Assembly (NCBI RefSeq): GCF_963169125.1
Contig: NC_084801.1
Coordinates: forward strand, 113,735,061-113,799,060
Direction of reading: 5' to 3'
Origin: Humulus lupulus
Taxonomy: Eukaryota; Streptophyta; Magnoliopsida; Rosales; Cannabaceae
Length of the DNA: 64,000 nucleotides
Part shown: positions 20,997-31,515 of the stretch, piece after piece
Numbering within the stretch: the stretch's first letter is position 1
Layout: each line of letters begins with the position of its first letter
Position numbers and translations under genes: made by a program
The notes under the pieces: model-generated
The model's database searches: none
The model's input: the letters and a program-made list of their open reading frames with translations, nothing else
Told to the model about the DNA's origin: nothing

Positions 20997-23824
20997 GTTT
21001 GATTATGACTGTGTTGATTCTTTATTGCTTCTCTATAGTTATCTTTAGTTGATATTAATGAAATGGGCTATCTTTATTGATAATAATTGCTTGGGTTATA
21101 TGTCAACCTTTAGAAGACCTTGATTGGATATGGATATAGATTGTTCAATGATTGCTTATACTGGATCTTTTTTCTTTGTATATTTTACTATAATGGCTCT
21201 GCAACATCACCATAATCTAGCTCATCCTATTGTAAATTATGAAAATTTGGTTACATTGGAGCCCTAGAAGCTCTCAAGATATTTATTATATTCTTAGTTT
21301 TACACAGTGAATGTAATTGCTCTAAATATGGTATGTCCTCACTTTTGGATGAGCAAATTTTAAATCTTTGTTTACTGTCAAAACTTGAAAGCTGAGGGCC
21401 TATTCTGCCATATTGAATCTTCTCCATTGATCTGACCTGAATCTGAATGATTCATTTAACATGATTTGTCTATATATTATTTGTTTCTCACTTTTTCTCC
21501 AACTTGCTTAATGACCATAAGAATATAATTCACATGTTATTGGACTAGTATCTAAAGGCATTGACAACTGGGGACACGTAAGTTTCAATAGCAGCATTAG
21601 TTTCTAGCCATTAAACCAGCAAAGAACAAAAGCAAACTAGAAGATGAAGTAAATGGGAAAAAGGAAAAATGAAATTCTGTTCTTTTCATATAAGCAAACA
21701 CACACGCAATGCATACAAAAAACAAGAAACATAATGTGTAAGGAAACTTTTGAACCAAGCCTGTGGAACTAAACTGACAATTTTTCTTGTCTCTCTTTTC
21801 TCACAAGTTTTCTCTCCTTGTCTTGATGATGAGTTATTATCATTAATTTTTCCTTTTAAAGCAAATGACAAGATACTTCTTCACACATATACGTACATAC
21901 AAGCTATATACATTTTCCTAGAGAATCAGCTTATACATGCATGCATTTGCATATCCTCAGGTACCGTGATTAGAAAGAAAAAAAATGTACTGTTGGATGC
22001 ATTCAAATTACATATTTGGAATATTTAATGTTGATTTTGTGTTGTCACTTAATGTTTTCGTAATCTTTATGCTTTCTCCATCCTTATTTTAGTTAGGGGG
22101 CTTGCTTGGTGGATGTACAATTTGAGTGTAAACATGCCGATCTGTGTTTTCCTTTCCTTTTAACTTCTGTAAAGAGATTATGGCCTTCTATTTTTTGGTT
22201 AATGAATTGTTTAAAAATAATGAATTTTCTTCTTCTTCTTCTTCTTCTGTACAGTTTTTGAATCACCTTGCTCTTGATGGTCTTTTAATTGATAAAGATC
22301 GAAAGGTTGGGCTTTTATTTCCTTGTGGACTCTAGAAATCTATGATGACATAAGTGCACTTTTATATATTTATAATTATTATCTAATGATTTCGTTGAAT
22401 ATCTTGGTTCATCAAATTTCAGCATATGCCTGATTTTGTCCCCTGTTTTTCCAAAGCATGTTCTATTTGCTTATCTATGGCATGTTTGTTGTATATATTT
22501 CTAATATTGACATTAGATTTAGGATTTTGTGTGATGATATATTTTCTTTATTCACATATAGACAGCCTTGCTTGTATGCTGATAAACTGCAAATTCTTTC
22601 TACTAGTATTATATAATCCATGCATTCTAAATATGATGAAGATAAAAAGTATTCAAAATATTTATTGCTAATTATGTGTAATTGCCTCATATGAAGAGTT
22701 TATTGTATTTTGTGTCCTGTTTTGTGCCTATTTTTATGTTTTGCTGCTTATTTTACCAGATGACCAAAGTGAGTTGGAAATAACATAAGCAAGAATAAGT
22801 GTTGTTGCATCCTTAAATTTCACAACTTTCTCAAGAAAATCTATCACAACTAGTATATCGCCTCTGAGGTATTGTGTTGGTAAGAGTAATAAATTAAATT
22901 TAATAAAATAATCTGATACATATATTGTAATAAATTGTATTAAAAAGAAACAATTTGCATGATGATTAATTATGTCTAAAAATTTAAAGTTATATTTATA
23001 TGCATGGCCACCTATAACCTTTTTTCAGATAGAAGCATATATAGATATATTAGTTCATAATTAGTTCCATGCAGCAACCATTAAGCACATCAGTTTTGAA
23101 AAACTGTAGTTGAATGCTCTTTTCAAACATTTAATAAATAAATAAATAAAACTCCTTGGTCCAAAATCTACTACATACCCTACCATGTGACATACAAGAG
23201 GTATACACACTTAGATATGTTATCAAAAGAATGTACATACACATATACGTACATAGGCTAGTCCAATTGGAAAACGTTATTCAACACTATTAGTAGAAGA
23301 GTGTACATATACTTGGTTTATTATTGAATTATTCTTGTGGCTGCATTGAGTTGTGGAAAGCTTAGAAGTTGGGAAGTACACTATCTTAGTGTGGAGTCTT
23401 TCTTCTGTGCTTATGTTTTTGACCTTTGTCACAATTTTGGATCTCTCGATTTTAGTAGTAGGTGTTGCTGCCTCGTCGAAGGAAGCTAGGAAAAGATTAT
23501 AGATGTGTTATGAGAACTGAAAAGTACTGGAAAAACAAAGAAAATGTGTTTATATTCCTTTTCTCCCTGTCTCTATTTTTTTTGTTTTGTTTCCTTAGTC
23601 TTATGCAAAAGTAGGTATGGTGATGGTGAAGATGAAATTTTTTATCATATAAAAAGAAAAAGAAAAGAAATTCGATGTGAAAAGACGAGTGCTTGTTTGA
23701 TTCTCCCCATTGGTAAATTTTGGAATGAAAATAAGAAAATTCACTTGTACCATTTTCAATTACTTTGCAAAGTTGTCTGATAACAATGTTACCTTCTATT
23801 AATTTGATTTTTGTAATCTTCTAG
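20997..23824. other. CACTA interior with no identified gene
   Basis: AT-rich intron-like sequence. It holds a (TTC)n run at about 22228-22248 and one exon-like unit (22255-22305, listed separately). I recognise no other coding block. It may hold introns of the captured genes. Confidence 0.5.
22255..22305 (+). pseudogene. Exon-like 51-nt unit, gene not recognised
   Basis: It is bounded by a pyrimidine tract and acceptor CTGTACAG on the left and by AAAG|GTTGGG on the right. It encodes FLNHLALDGLLIDKDRK, 17 whole codons. Given its neighbours it is probably a further captured exon, but I cannot name the source gene. Confidence 0.35.
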
Positions 23825-23909
23825 GATGACTCTACTTCTAGGCCCTCCAGCAGCAGGGAAAACAACCTTGTTGCTGGCGCTTGTTGGAAAGCTTGATCAA
23901 GATTTGAGG
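23825..23909 (+). pseudogene. Captured exon of PDR-type (ABCG) ABC transporter, Walker A
   Basis: Acceptor TTCTAG precedes [20 protein letters not shown] and then GKLDQDLR. This is the first nucleotide-binding domain of full-size ABCG/PDR pumps (consensus [23 protein letters not shown]). The P-loop pattern GxxxxGKT is kept. In the full protein VSGxVTYNGH follows; here the sequence becomes intron-like after GGTCTGG. One exon only. PDR pumps move hormones and secondary metabolites across the plasma membrane. Confidence 0.85.
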
Positions 23910-24000
23910 GTCTGGCTTGATTTTTAATTTATAATCAATTTTAGTTAATAATTGCTTACATTTACACATATTACTTTTTCTGTTTATTAATTCTAAACAG

Positions 24001-24195
24001 AAAATCTAGTGTTGAAGGATTTCAATATTGACAATGAGGCTGGTGGAGTTGGTAAAGAAATTATAAAAATCTTTACTGCCACTGTTAGTAGTAACATCCT
24101 TGAAATTCGAATTTATTGGGTTGGGAAAGGAACTGTTGCTATTCCTCTAAGAGTAGTTTATGGTCCTCTCATATCAGCAATTTCTGTCGACCTTG
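24001..24195 (+). pseudogene. Captured malectin-domain exon of LRR receptor-like kinase
   Basis: After acceptor TAAACAG the frame reads NLVLKDFNIDNEAGGVGKEI, then ILEIRIYWVGKGTVAIPLRV and YGPLISAISVDL, ending at a GTATGT donor. This is the extracellular malectin domain of plant LRR receptor-like kinases of the At1g07650/At1g53430 type (cell-surface signalling). It is one exon, in normal phase for that gene. If spliced from the ABC exon 91 bp upstream, the frame would hit TAG at once, so no simple ABC-malectin fusion protein is made. Confidence 0.85.
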
Positions 24196-25662
24196 GTATG
24201 TTGTATCATGCCATAATCAGCTTCTCATTAATTATTGCTAATTTCATTTCCTTAATTAATTGTCTCATATAATTTTCATCAATTTACCATGCATCTACCA
24301 TTTATATGTATCTTATTCATTTTCTAATTCCATTTCGTGATACTCTTGAATACAAGCAAGAGCTTGGTAATGATATAGGTAAATAGCATAACTTTTGTGA
24401 GTTTTTATAATAAATGATTTAGCTAAATAGGACACACTAGCTCTTCTGAAGCTATCTTCTTGCAACAAAATTTACATGGTTATTTTAAATTTAAATTTTG
24501 CAAAGCTATGAATTTTTGTTTTGATTCCACTGCTCTTAAGACCATTGAGATTCATTCAATTATGTTATGATGATCCAGATTTTTTGTGTTTGAATTTTTG
24601 CTCGAATTGTTGTTGATGGGCTGCTTGTATTCTTTCCATCTTACTACCTTTTGGACCAATGCATTGGGTGTTGGAAGAAAACGGTAAGAAATATAAATCA
24701 ATTAGTGAAGGGTTTAACTCTTTTTATTTTAGTCTAAACAATTATTGTTCCAATTTTGCAGAGTCATGCAATTTCAACAACATTATGGGAAAGAATCTGT
24801 AGGCATAAGAAATCTTTTGTAGAACCTAGACAATCTTCATTGTTTTCTAAGTCAATTGAGGTTACTTACATTAGTTCCAAGCACTACAATATGTCCACAG
24901 ACATCACTTCCTCTACTTAAATGGTCTATCTGATGCTTTTCTTTACTCCTGTTTTGTCAGGATTACATGGCTAAGTTGAAGGACTTCTCAACTTCTGATG
25001 CAATATTTTTTTATATGTGTCGTGGTAAGGTATGTCTAGAGATCTCCTTGGCTAGTGAAAACACTTTATTGTCTTACAGTGACAGATCATTGCTTTATGT
25101 GTTGATGGATGGATTTACAAACAATTTGCTTATGCATGGTCATGTCAATTAAATTTCCCAAAGTAATTTAAATCTCAACATTTATCTGCATTTTGGAATC
25201 ATGGTAATTATTTTAGTACTGGTGCATCGTTTATCTGATAGGGTCTATTAAGTGTGCACTTTTTTATTTATTTATTGTGTTTAAATGGTTTCTATGATGG
25301 TTATAGATATGCTCTAAAATGACAAGATTTTAGTTTACAGAATTAGCCAACTATTGCGAAATTTTTTGTATTGCTTGAGATGAACTGAAAAAGAAGAAGT
25401 AAACTTATTTGCATATTGATTTACTAAATATTGGAATTATCATTGTTAGTATCTTTATGCGACCTGGCACCTGTGAATCTAGCAGTTACATTTGCTCATA
25501 TGTTTAGCACTGTCAATACTGTTGTTTGATTACAAGCCCTTCCTCAAATTCCAAGATTCTTATGGAATTTTAATTGCTGAATCTTAGTCTTGGAATTGTT
25601 TACTTTACTGGCTTAAGCATAAAACACCTTAATGTAAATGAGGTTTTCCCGTGCATATTTTT

Positions 25663-28057
25663 TGTAACGGCCTGGATAGCCAAGACCGTTACACTGTGTG
25701 TTTATAAGGTGCCAGACTTGCTAATCAAGTCATTTAATTAAAATCGTGTTACTGAAACTATAAAGGAACTAGGGTTTAAAATGGTTTGGTCTCAAAAGCC
25801 ACATTTTCACTAAGAAACATTATCCTCTACACGGGATCCCAAAAAGATGCAAGTTTTAAGATTGTTTACAAAAGGCACAAGGTTTATACACAATATTAGG
25901 ACATGCTAAGGAAAAACAGACAGTTACGTAATCCCTATCCTGATCCACTCCTCGACCATGGCGATCGAACAGCTGGCTATGTACATTCCACCTCGGAGCT
26001 CTCCATCTCAGGCTTGGTCCAGCTTGCCTTTGCCTTTACCTGCACCACGTAGCACCCGTGAGCCAAGGCCCAGCAAGAAAACACAACAACAGAGCATAAG
26101 AAATAAACAGACAAACCCAAATCTCACATTCTATCACAAGTTCTCAAACATATAATCATTCAGCATGACCAAGTATTCAACATACTAAGCATATCAATTC
26201 ATATCACATATCACTGCACAAATGATAACTACCACGTAGCACCCGCTCTCAGGCTGCTCCCTCCGTTATCCCACTGACTCCGGCCCGCTTAAGCCGAGCT
26301 CAGTGAATATTCTCAGCTACCAGTGGCCAAGCCGTACCCTGTGCACAAATACTATGTACAACACTCTTAGGCCACTTTACATGTCCCATGGCATAATACC
26401 ATCATTGACACGATACAATTCTCGGGAGCACTTAGTCCCATCACAAACATATAATTGGGTGCAGTCTTCTTACCTTTCAATTCACTAGCTTTGATCCATC
26501 GACTCCTTGAGCACGATCCACCTCGAGCCCTAGCGCTCACCTAAACACAATCATGGGCCAAAGTTATCATCAACCATCAAGTCCAAAACCCAGCCCCGGG
26601 GCCAATCCCGAGCCCCCGGGAAGTCCTAGTTCCACCAAACAAGGTGGTGGAATCAAACCCCAAACCCTTGGTCAAAAACCCTTGCAAACAACCCTAAAAT
26701 CCCTTTCTGAAAGCAGGGTAGCGCTACAGCACTCATGGGAGGGCGCTACAGCACTACAAACAGAAGCCAAAATCCCCTCAGCATCATGGCCTAGCGCTAC
26801 AGCGCCCAAAGGCTAGCGCTGTAGCGCTAGTCACAGACAGACTAGCTTCAGTTTTCCCTTCTTGCGATTTCCTCGAACCAACCTCAACCAATACTCTTTC
26901 AAATCTTCCCCAACCTCAAAAACAACCTTATGACCATACTCCACTCATCCCAAGCACCCCAAATAACTAGAACTCAAGCACATGCATCCCCAAACTCAAA
27001 ATTTACCATAGCCACTCCTAAGCTCTAAAACTCAGTAAAAACCAGCTGAACAACAAAGTTGGAGTTAAGGGTTTATACCTTTGGTGGAATTTCGACCACA
27101 AGTTTCCTCAAGACTTCCTTGGCTTGCTCCTCCTCAGCCTTAGACCTGAATTCCCTAAAGTTCCATCCAATTCAACTTAAGCACCATAGCTCAAAAACCA
27201 GAAACAGAAACTGAAGAACTCTAAAGTCTTACTTCAAGTGTTGATGAACCCTTGATAAACCTCTGCCAATTCCCCACACTTAGCTTAGAATCCTTGATGC
27301 TTAGTTTATCCCAGCTCTCCTCTGAGCTCTACTCCAGAAATCCTCAAGAAATAGGTGAAGGAAATATAAACCGACCTAGAGAACTCTCTCTGTTTTCCTT
27401 CCTTTCTTTTCCTTCTTTTTCAGACTTCTACATTTCTCTACACTTCCCACTAACATAAATCCTTTGTAATACTTAACTCCTGTAAGCCAAATGACCATTA
27501 TGCCCTCCCTATTAAATCTAAACCCTTTAATACACTTAAGGGCATTTTAGTCATTTGACCCAATTCCTGCTAATTCCTCGAGTGTCTCTAATATTTCCCG
27601 CTTAATTCCCGATACCTAATTAACCACCAATAATATTCCTCAATGTCAAAATAGACTCCATTATATTCGCTAAATTCCCATTTATACCCTTAAGCTCACC
27701 CCGAGCCGGGTATAAATCCCCGCCATGACTTTTCCGCTACTTTGCTCACTAGGATCATCTCGAGTCACAGATCACAGATATATCCACATAATAATGTGGT
27801 CTCGACAATTAACACATATATCAAAGCAATTATGCCGTTAATGGCCAAAATTACGTTTATGCCCTCCTAACCTAATCAGGGCCTACATGCATACTAATAC
27901 ACATAGTCATGCATCTCAAATACTCAAATAATCATATAACATGCTTTAACCCATAATCATGCATCTTAATAATTAAAATCACACATAATTCCCTTTATGC
28001 CCTTCAGGCACACTAATCAAGGCCCCTATATCTTATTAGCGAATTTGGGTCGTTACA
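25663..28057 (-). mobile_element. S2: solo LTR of Del/Tekay type inside the CACTA
   Basis: It starts TGTAACGGCC and ends GGTCGTTACA, flanked by TTTTT (25658-25662 and 28058-28062; a run of T makes this TSD weak). About 2.4 kb. It resembles the Del-1 LTRs (TGTAACG start, ACCTGCACCACGTAGCACCC block at 26038, CGGGTATAAATCCC near the end). It lies in the third RTEL1 intron, so it is younger than the gene capture. Confidence 0.87.
26710..26845. repeat. AGCGCTGTAGCGCT palindrome cassette in S2
   Basis: At least five copies of TAGCGCTACAGC / AGCGCTGTAGCGCT-like units, self-complementary. S1 has a similar cassette at 18651-18770. Del-1, Del-2, S3 and S4 have unrelated palindromes at the equivalent place. 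Confidence 0.6.
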
Positions 28058-28959
28058 TTTTTTGTTAGATTTTGAATTTGAATGTCCTGCTTGAGTGAAA
28101 GCTTGTTCATAGTGGTTGATTGTCACTAATTTTCTAGGTAAGTGAAGGATTAGATTTTGCTTATCAAGCTGGAAGAGCTGTAATCGTCACTGGTATGCCA
28201 TTTGCCACAATGATAGATCATAAGGTTTGATATCCTGTTTTCCTCCAAAGTCTTTTGGTACTTGCATATAATGCGTGTCATTGGAAGTTGAGTTCTTGTT
28301 TATTTTTGCTTCAAAAGCTACAGTTTGAACTATAATCGGTTTAGGAAATAAAAATAGATCATTTTGATTTCTTGATAGACACAACACCATGCTATATCTA
28401 CTCTCCTTTCTGAATGGTTGGACTTAAGATGATGCTTGCATTCATGTAGGCATTGTTGGATGATATTTAATATTGGAGAAGATGTTTTCAACAGCATGAC
28501 ATGCTTAAATTTTAATTTTTCTTGAGTTATGTTGATAAAGAGTGAATTTATAATAATTTAGGATCAAAATATTGCGAATTCATTATTTTGTATGTGGTGT
28601 CCTCTCTTGGAAATAATTTCCATAGCATTTTTCTTGAAGTAATTTGTGATGCTAGATAATAACAATAAAATATTTCTTTGTTTATTTTGCAAATGTGACA
28701 AGAAAAATTGAAAATGATACTTAATTTTGAAGGCTTTGTGTTGGGCAGCTGTAGAATATTTAAGACTACTTGAATACTTAAAGAACATTTTGTTGTTGAT
28801 GACAGTGTTGAATGTTTTAAACTAATTTGTGGATTGTTAATACAATGTTGAATGTTTTTACTTTTTGTTATTTGAAAATCAAGTTCATCTGATGATGCTA
28901 GTATATATTAGAAAGCTAATTTTAATTATATAAATAAAAAATAAAAATATAATAGAATA

Positions 28960-29391
28960 AATTAGTGTTATATAAATGAATATATAATGAGAATTTAAAC
29001 TTATCTAAATAGTAAAATAATACGAAAAATGTGTTATAATATCTATTACAATAACACTTTTTATAAGTAAAGAATTTTGTTATGCAAACTTCATTATATA
29101 ACACAAAAAATTTGTTATACTAAAGTGTAGTATAACACAAATTTATAAGTATTGAAATGTGTTATATAATGGACTATAAATAATATAATTAAACACTTAT
29201 CTATTTATTAAAATAACACCAAAAGTTTGTTATTGTTGATTGTATAATAATATATCTGTATAAAAATGATAAAGTGTTATGTAAAGTTCCTGACCTACGA
29301 TAACATAGTCGGTCTTAACATGTCAAAAAGTGTTATGGTATGTTTTGATAACACATTTTTGGTCTTATTAAAAGCATTCTTTCTTGTAGTG
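28960..29391. repeat. CACTA right subterminal repeat region and terminus
   Basis: The motif GTGTTAT or its complement ATAACAC occurs about ten times (near 28961, 29031, 29053, 29096, 29133, 29157, 29213, 29273, 29329 and 29348), ending in TTTCTTGTAGTG. CACTA transposases bind such short subterminal repeats. Confidence 0.72.
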
Positions 29392-30278
29392 ATCCCTACT
29401 CACAAAAGAACCCAAAAACCAAACATACAAGTCCTAGGCATCATAACCCAATCAATCTTGTAGTGATCCCAATCAATTCTGAAATATCCAATCTAAAATT
29501 CAAGCTGAAAACCAAGTGAAAACAGAATATAAAACTAGAGTTTGTATGATTAGAATCTTACCTCAAGCTCAATATGGAACCCTCTTCAATGGTGGAACAC
29601 AACCCTAGACTCTCAAGTCTTGATTCCCTAGCTTGATTCCTCAAATGGAGCTAATTCAAAGAGACAATAAGAAGAAAAACTTGTCGAGAGAAGAAGGGAA
29701 ACGTACTCTGTTTTTGCATGTTTCTACAACTTTCTATGGTTGATATAATCCTTAGGTCAGAAGACAAAAATACCCCTAGGCTTAAGTAAGACCCTTAACA
29801 GCCACCAAGGGCAAAACCGTCCTTTCCCGCCTATCCGTTAATCATAATTAATGCTCTCCAATTCCCGTTTTTCCCAATACTCTCAAATGCTAATAAATCA
29901 TATCTCACTACCCTTTAATTCCCAGTAATTTTCTAATCACCAAATTACCTCGAGACTCACCCCGAGCCCCGAAATTAACCCCGTTATGACCAAACCGCTA
30001 ACTTGCATTAAAAGATCGTTTCATGCCGAATAGCTTGAAAAAATCCATAATCACCAACATGCATGCAAATATACAAATATGCCCTCAATGGGCCATATTA
30101 CCAAAATGCCCTTATAATGAAATGTGGACCCACATGCATGCATTTATCATCATATAATAATATAATTCACATAAACATGCATATAATCATTTAATGGCAT
30201 AATAAATCAATTATGGCCCTCCCGACCTTCTTATCCAACCATTAAACCTCATTAGGGATTTTAGGGCATTATACCTGC

Positions 30279-31455
30279 CCCCAGCATTTTGGATGTTTAC
30301 TCTCCCCGGTACTGGAGGTACTCCTTGGAACCCTCCACCTCGAGGTGGTTGGTTGTTAGGAATTTCTGGCCCTTGTGGGACAAACGGTCCTTTGGGCTGG
30401 TTAACCCCCTGATCTTGGTTGTTATGCTGGCGAACTTGGCTTGCTTCCTCATCATGGTCATATTCGTCAGCATAGTGGGGCCTGTATGCTCTACTAACTT
30501 CTGGCTCATCTCTTCGGGGCCTTGGTCGGTACTCTGGTTGTTGTCTGTACCGACCAGGTAGTTGCTGGTAGTTCTGGGGTTGACCGCTTTTATTCTGTGC
30601 TGGCACACGCTGGTGGTCACCCTGACCTGCAGCATCCGAATTTCTTTCTCGGTCACTTCCTTGAGTTCTTGGACGAAAGTTTCCTGTCCGGTCCAACTCC
30701 ATGTAGAGCCTAGGCAGGACCTGTTCATCAACTGGCAGAGGATGCCTATTAGTGTTGGCTTGGGCCCCCTGACCAGATCGATGACTCCTAGTTGGACCAT
30801 GATTTCCTTACTGGGGCTGAGTTTCTGGCCCATGCATGACTCCTTCACTGAAACCAAAGACATGAGGACATTCCTGGTTATGGGCAGTAGTTTCAACTAC
30901 AGTCCCCACACCTTGGGTTGGCTACTGTTGCATGTAATTGCGAATATATTCTGCAACCTCCCTTGTCTGGCGTTCCATATCCTCTTGTCGGGCCTGCATC
31001 TCTCATACATGCCGGTCCATCCACTTTTAAAAATCTTTCCTTTGTATTTCGAAGGCTTCATTAAGGGCCTCCTACGCAGTGGCCTGCCCCTGCTTCATAG
31101 AGGCCAGCTGACCCTGCATCTACCCAACGACTTCTCTTGTTTGATTAATCTCAGGGTCGAGTCCTTCAATATCTATGTGGGGCCCATATCGTCCGGGACC
31201 TCTAGCCCTTGGTCCTTGCTGGTCAGTACCCCTTGCACCACCTCCGCCTGAAGTTTCTGCATGGGTGATTCCAGTAGAAGCAGCGGCTCCGTGCCCTTGT
31301 GCAGCAGGCCCAGTGGTATGTCCCCCAACAACAGATGGTTCCTCGGCGGTAAGTTTCCTTGTTGCCCATTCAAATTGCTCATTGAAGGTACTTGATGAGA
31401 GGTTTCAGTCTCGGGCTCTGGAGGTTCTTGGATTGACCTTCAGGTTGAGACCACC
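30279..31455 (-). pseudogene. Tat-1 gag, N-terminal part
   Basis: The minus strand encodes a low-complexity Gln/Arg/Pro-rich segment (GNFRPRTQGSDRERN, YRQQPEYRPRPRRDEPE, PPRGGGFQGVPPVPGRVN) preceded by EQFEWATRKLTAEEPS and a charged, probably coiled-coil stretch. Several in-frame stops occur upstream of 30702. It joins to 17227 across S1 in frame. The long plus-strand open frame here (30562-31251) is its shadow. Confidence 0.78.
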
Positions 31456-31491
31456 ATCCTTGCAATAAGAAAAATCTAATGTGATTGTCTT

Positions 31492-31512
31492 GTGCTCTCA
31501 ATGAGAGCGCCA
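31492..31512 (-). promoter_or_regulatory. Tat-1 probable primer-binding site
   Basis: The minus strand reads TGGCGCTCTCATTGAGAGC three bases inside the LTR. The TGG start and position fit a PBS. I am not sure of the tRNA. The sequence is itself an inverted repeat (GCTCTCA-A-TGAGAGC). Confidence 0.55.
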
Positions 31513-31515
31513 AAA

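Larger units (their letters stand above)
24579..28224 (+). pseudogene. Captured four-exon segment of RTEL1 helicase gene
   Basis: Four exons lie in order: about 24579-24683 ([20 protein letters not shown]), 24762-24860 (SHAISTTLWERICRHKKSFV, EPRQSSLF), 24961-25029 (DYMAKLKDFSTSDAIFFYMC, RGK) and 28138-28224 ([20 protein letters not shown]). They match consecutive segments of plant RTEL1, an XPD-family DNA helicase that protects telomeres and resolves recombination intermediates; the last exon carries helicase motif V (SEGLDF). Exons 2 to 4 have usable splice sites and open frames, and exon 1 has a TGA near its start. The gene segment was captured with introns. The third intron is enlarged by solo LTR S2. 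Confidence 0.85.
18830..29391. mobile_element. Non-autonomous CACTA transposon carrying fragments of at least five host genes
   Basis: The left end is CACTACACCAAAAATCAC and the right end, reversed, is CACTACAAGAAAGAATGC. ATC is duplicated on both sides (18827-18829 and 29392-29394), the 3-bp TSD expected of CACTA/En-Spm elements. The right 430 bp contain about ten GTGTTAT/ATAACAC subterminal motifs. No transposase ORF is visible, so it must rely on another copy. The interior holds plus-strand exon-like fragments of enoyl-CoA hydratase 2, exportin-1, a PDR ABC transporter, an LRR-malectin receptor kinase and RTEL1, with introns, so they were acquired as DNA. Solo LTR S2 was inserted later. 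Without S2 it is about 8.2 kb. Confidence 0.82.
17228..30273 (-). mobile_element. S1: solo LTR of Del/Tekay type, split by CACTA
   Basis: It begins TGTAATGCCCTGG and ends GGGCATTATA (last bases TA rather than CA), with CCTGC duplicated on both sides (17223-17227 and 30274-30278). Without the CACTA insertion it is about 2.5 kb. It closely resembles S4 at 50294 and, more distantly, the LTRs of Del-1 and Del-2, including the CCTGCACCACATAGCACCC block at 17582. No internal region or second LTR is present, so it is a solo LTR left by recombination. Sense orientation (minus) is inferred from Del-1. Confidence 0.87.

Noticed and set aside
21686..22671. Several 60-90 codon open frames on both strands
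   Set aside because: AT-rich intron-like sequence inside the CACTA; no domain, no splice-consistent structure apart from the 51-nt unit at 22255.
23825..24195. ABC transporter to malectin fusion protein
   Set aside because: Joining the exons at the visible splice sites brings an immediate TAG; frames do not match.
26553..26816. 87-codon open frame in S2 as a small gene
   Set aside because: Spans the AGCGCT palindrome cassette of an LTR; no start context or conservation in S1.
30562..31251. 229-codon plus-strand open frame
   Set aside because: Exactly antisense to Tat-1 gag, which has low-complexity GC-rich sequence; no recognisable domain and cut by S1 in the parent element.
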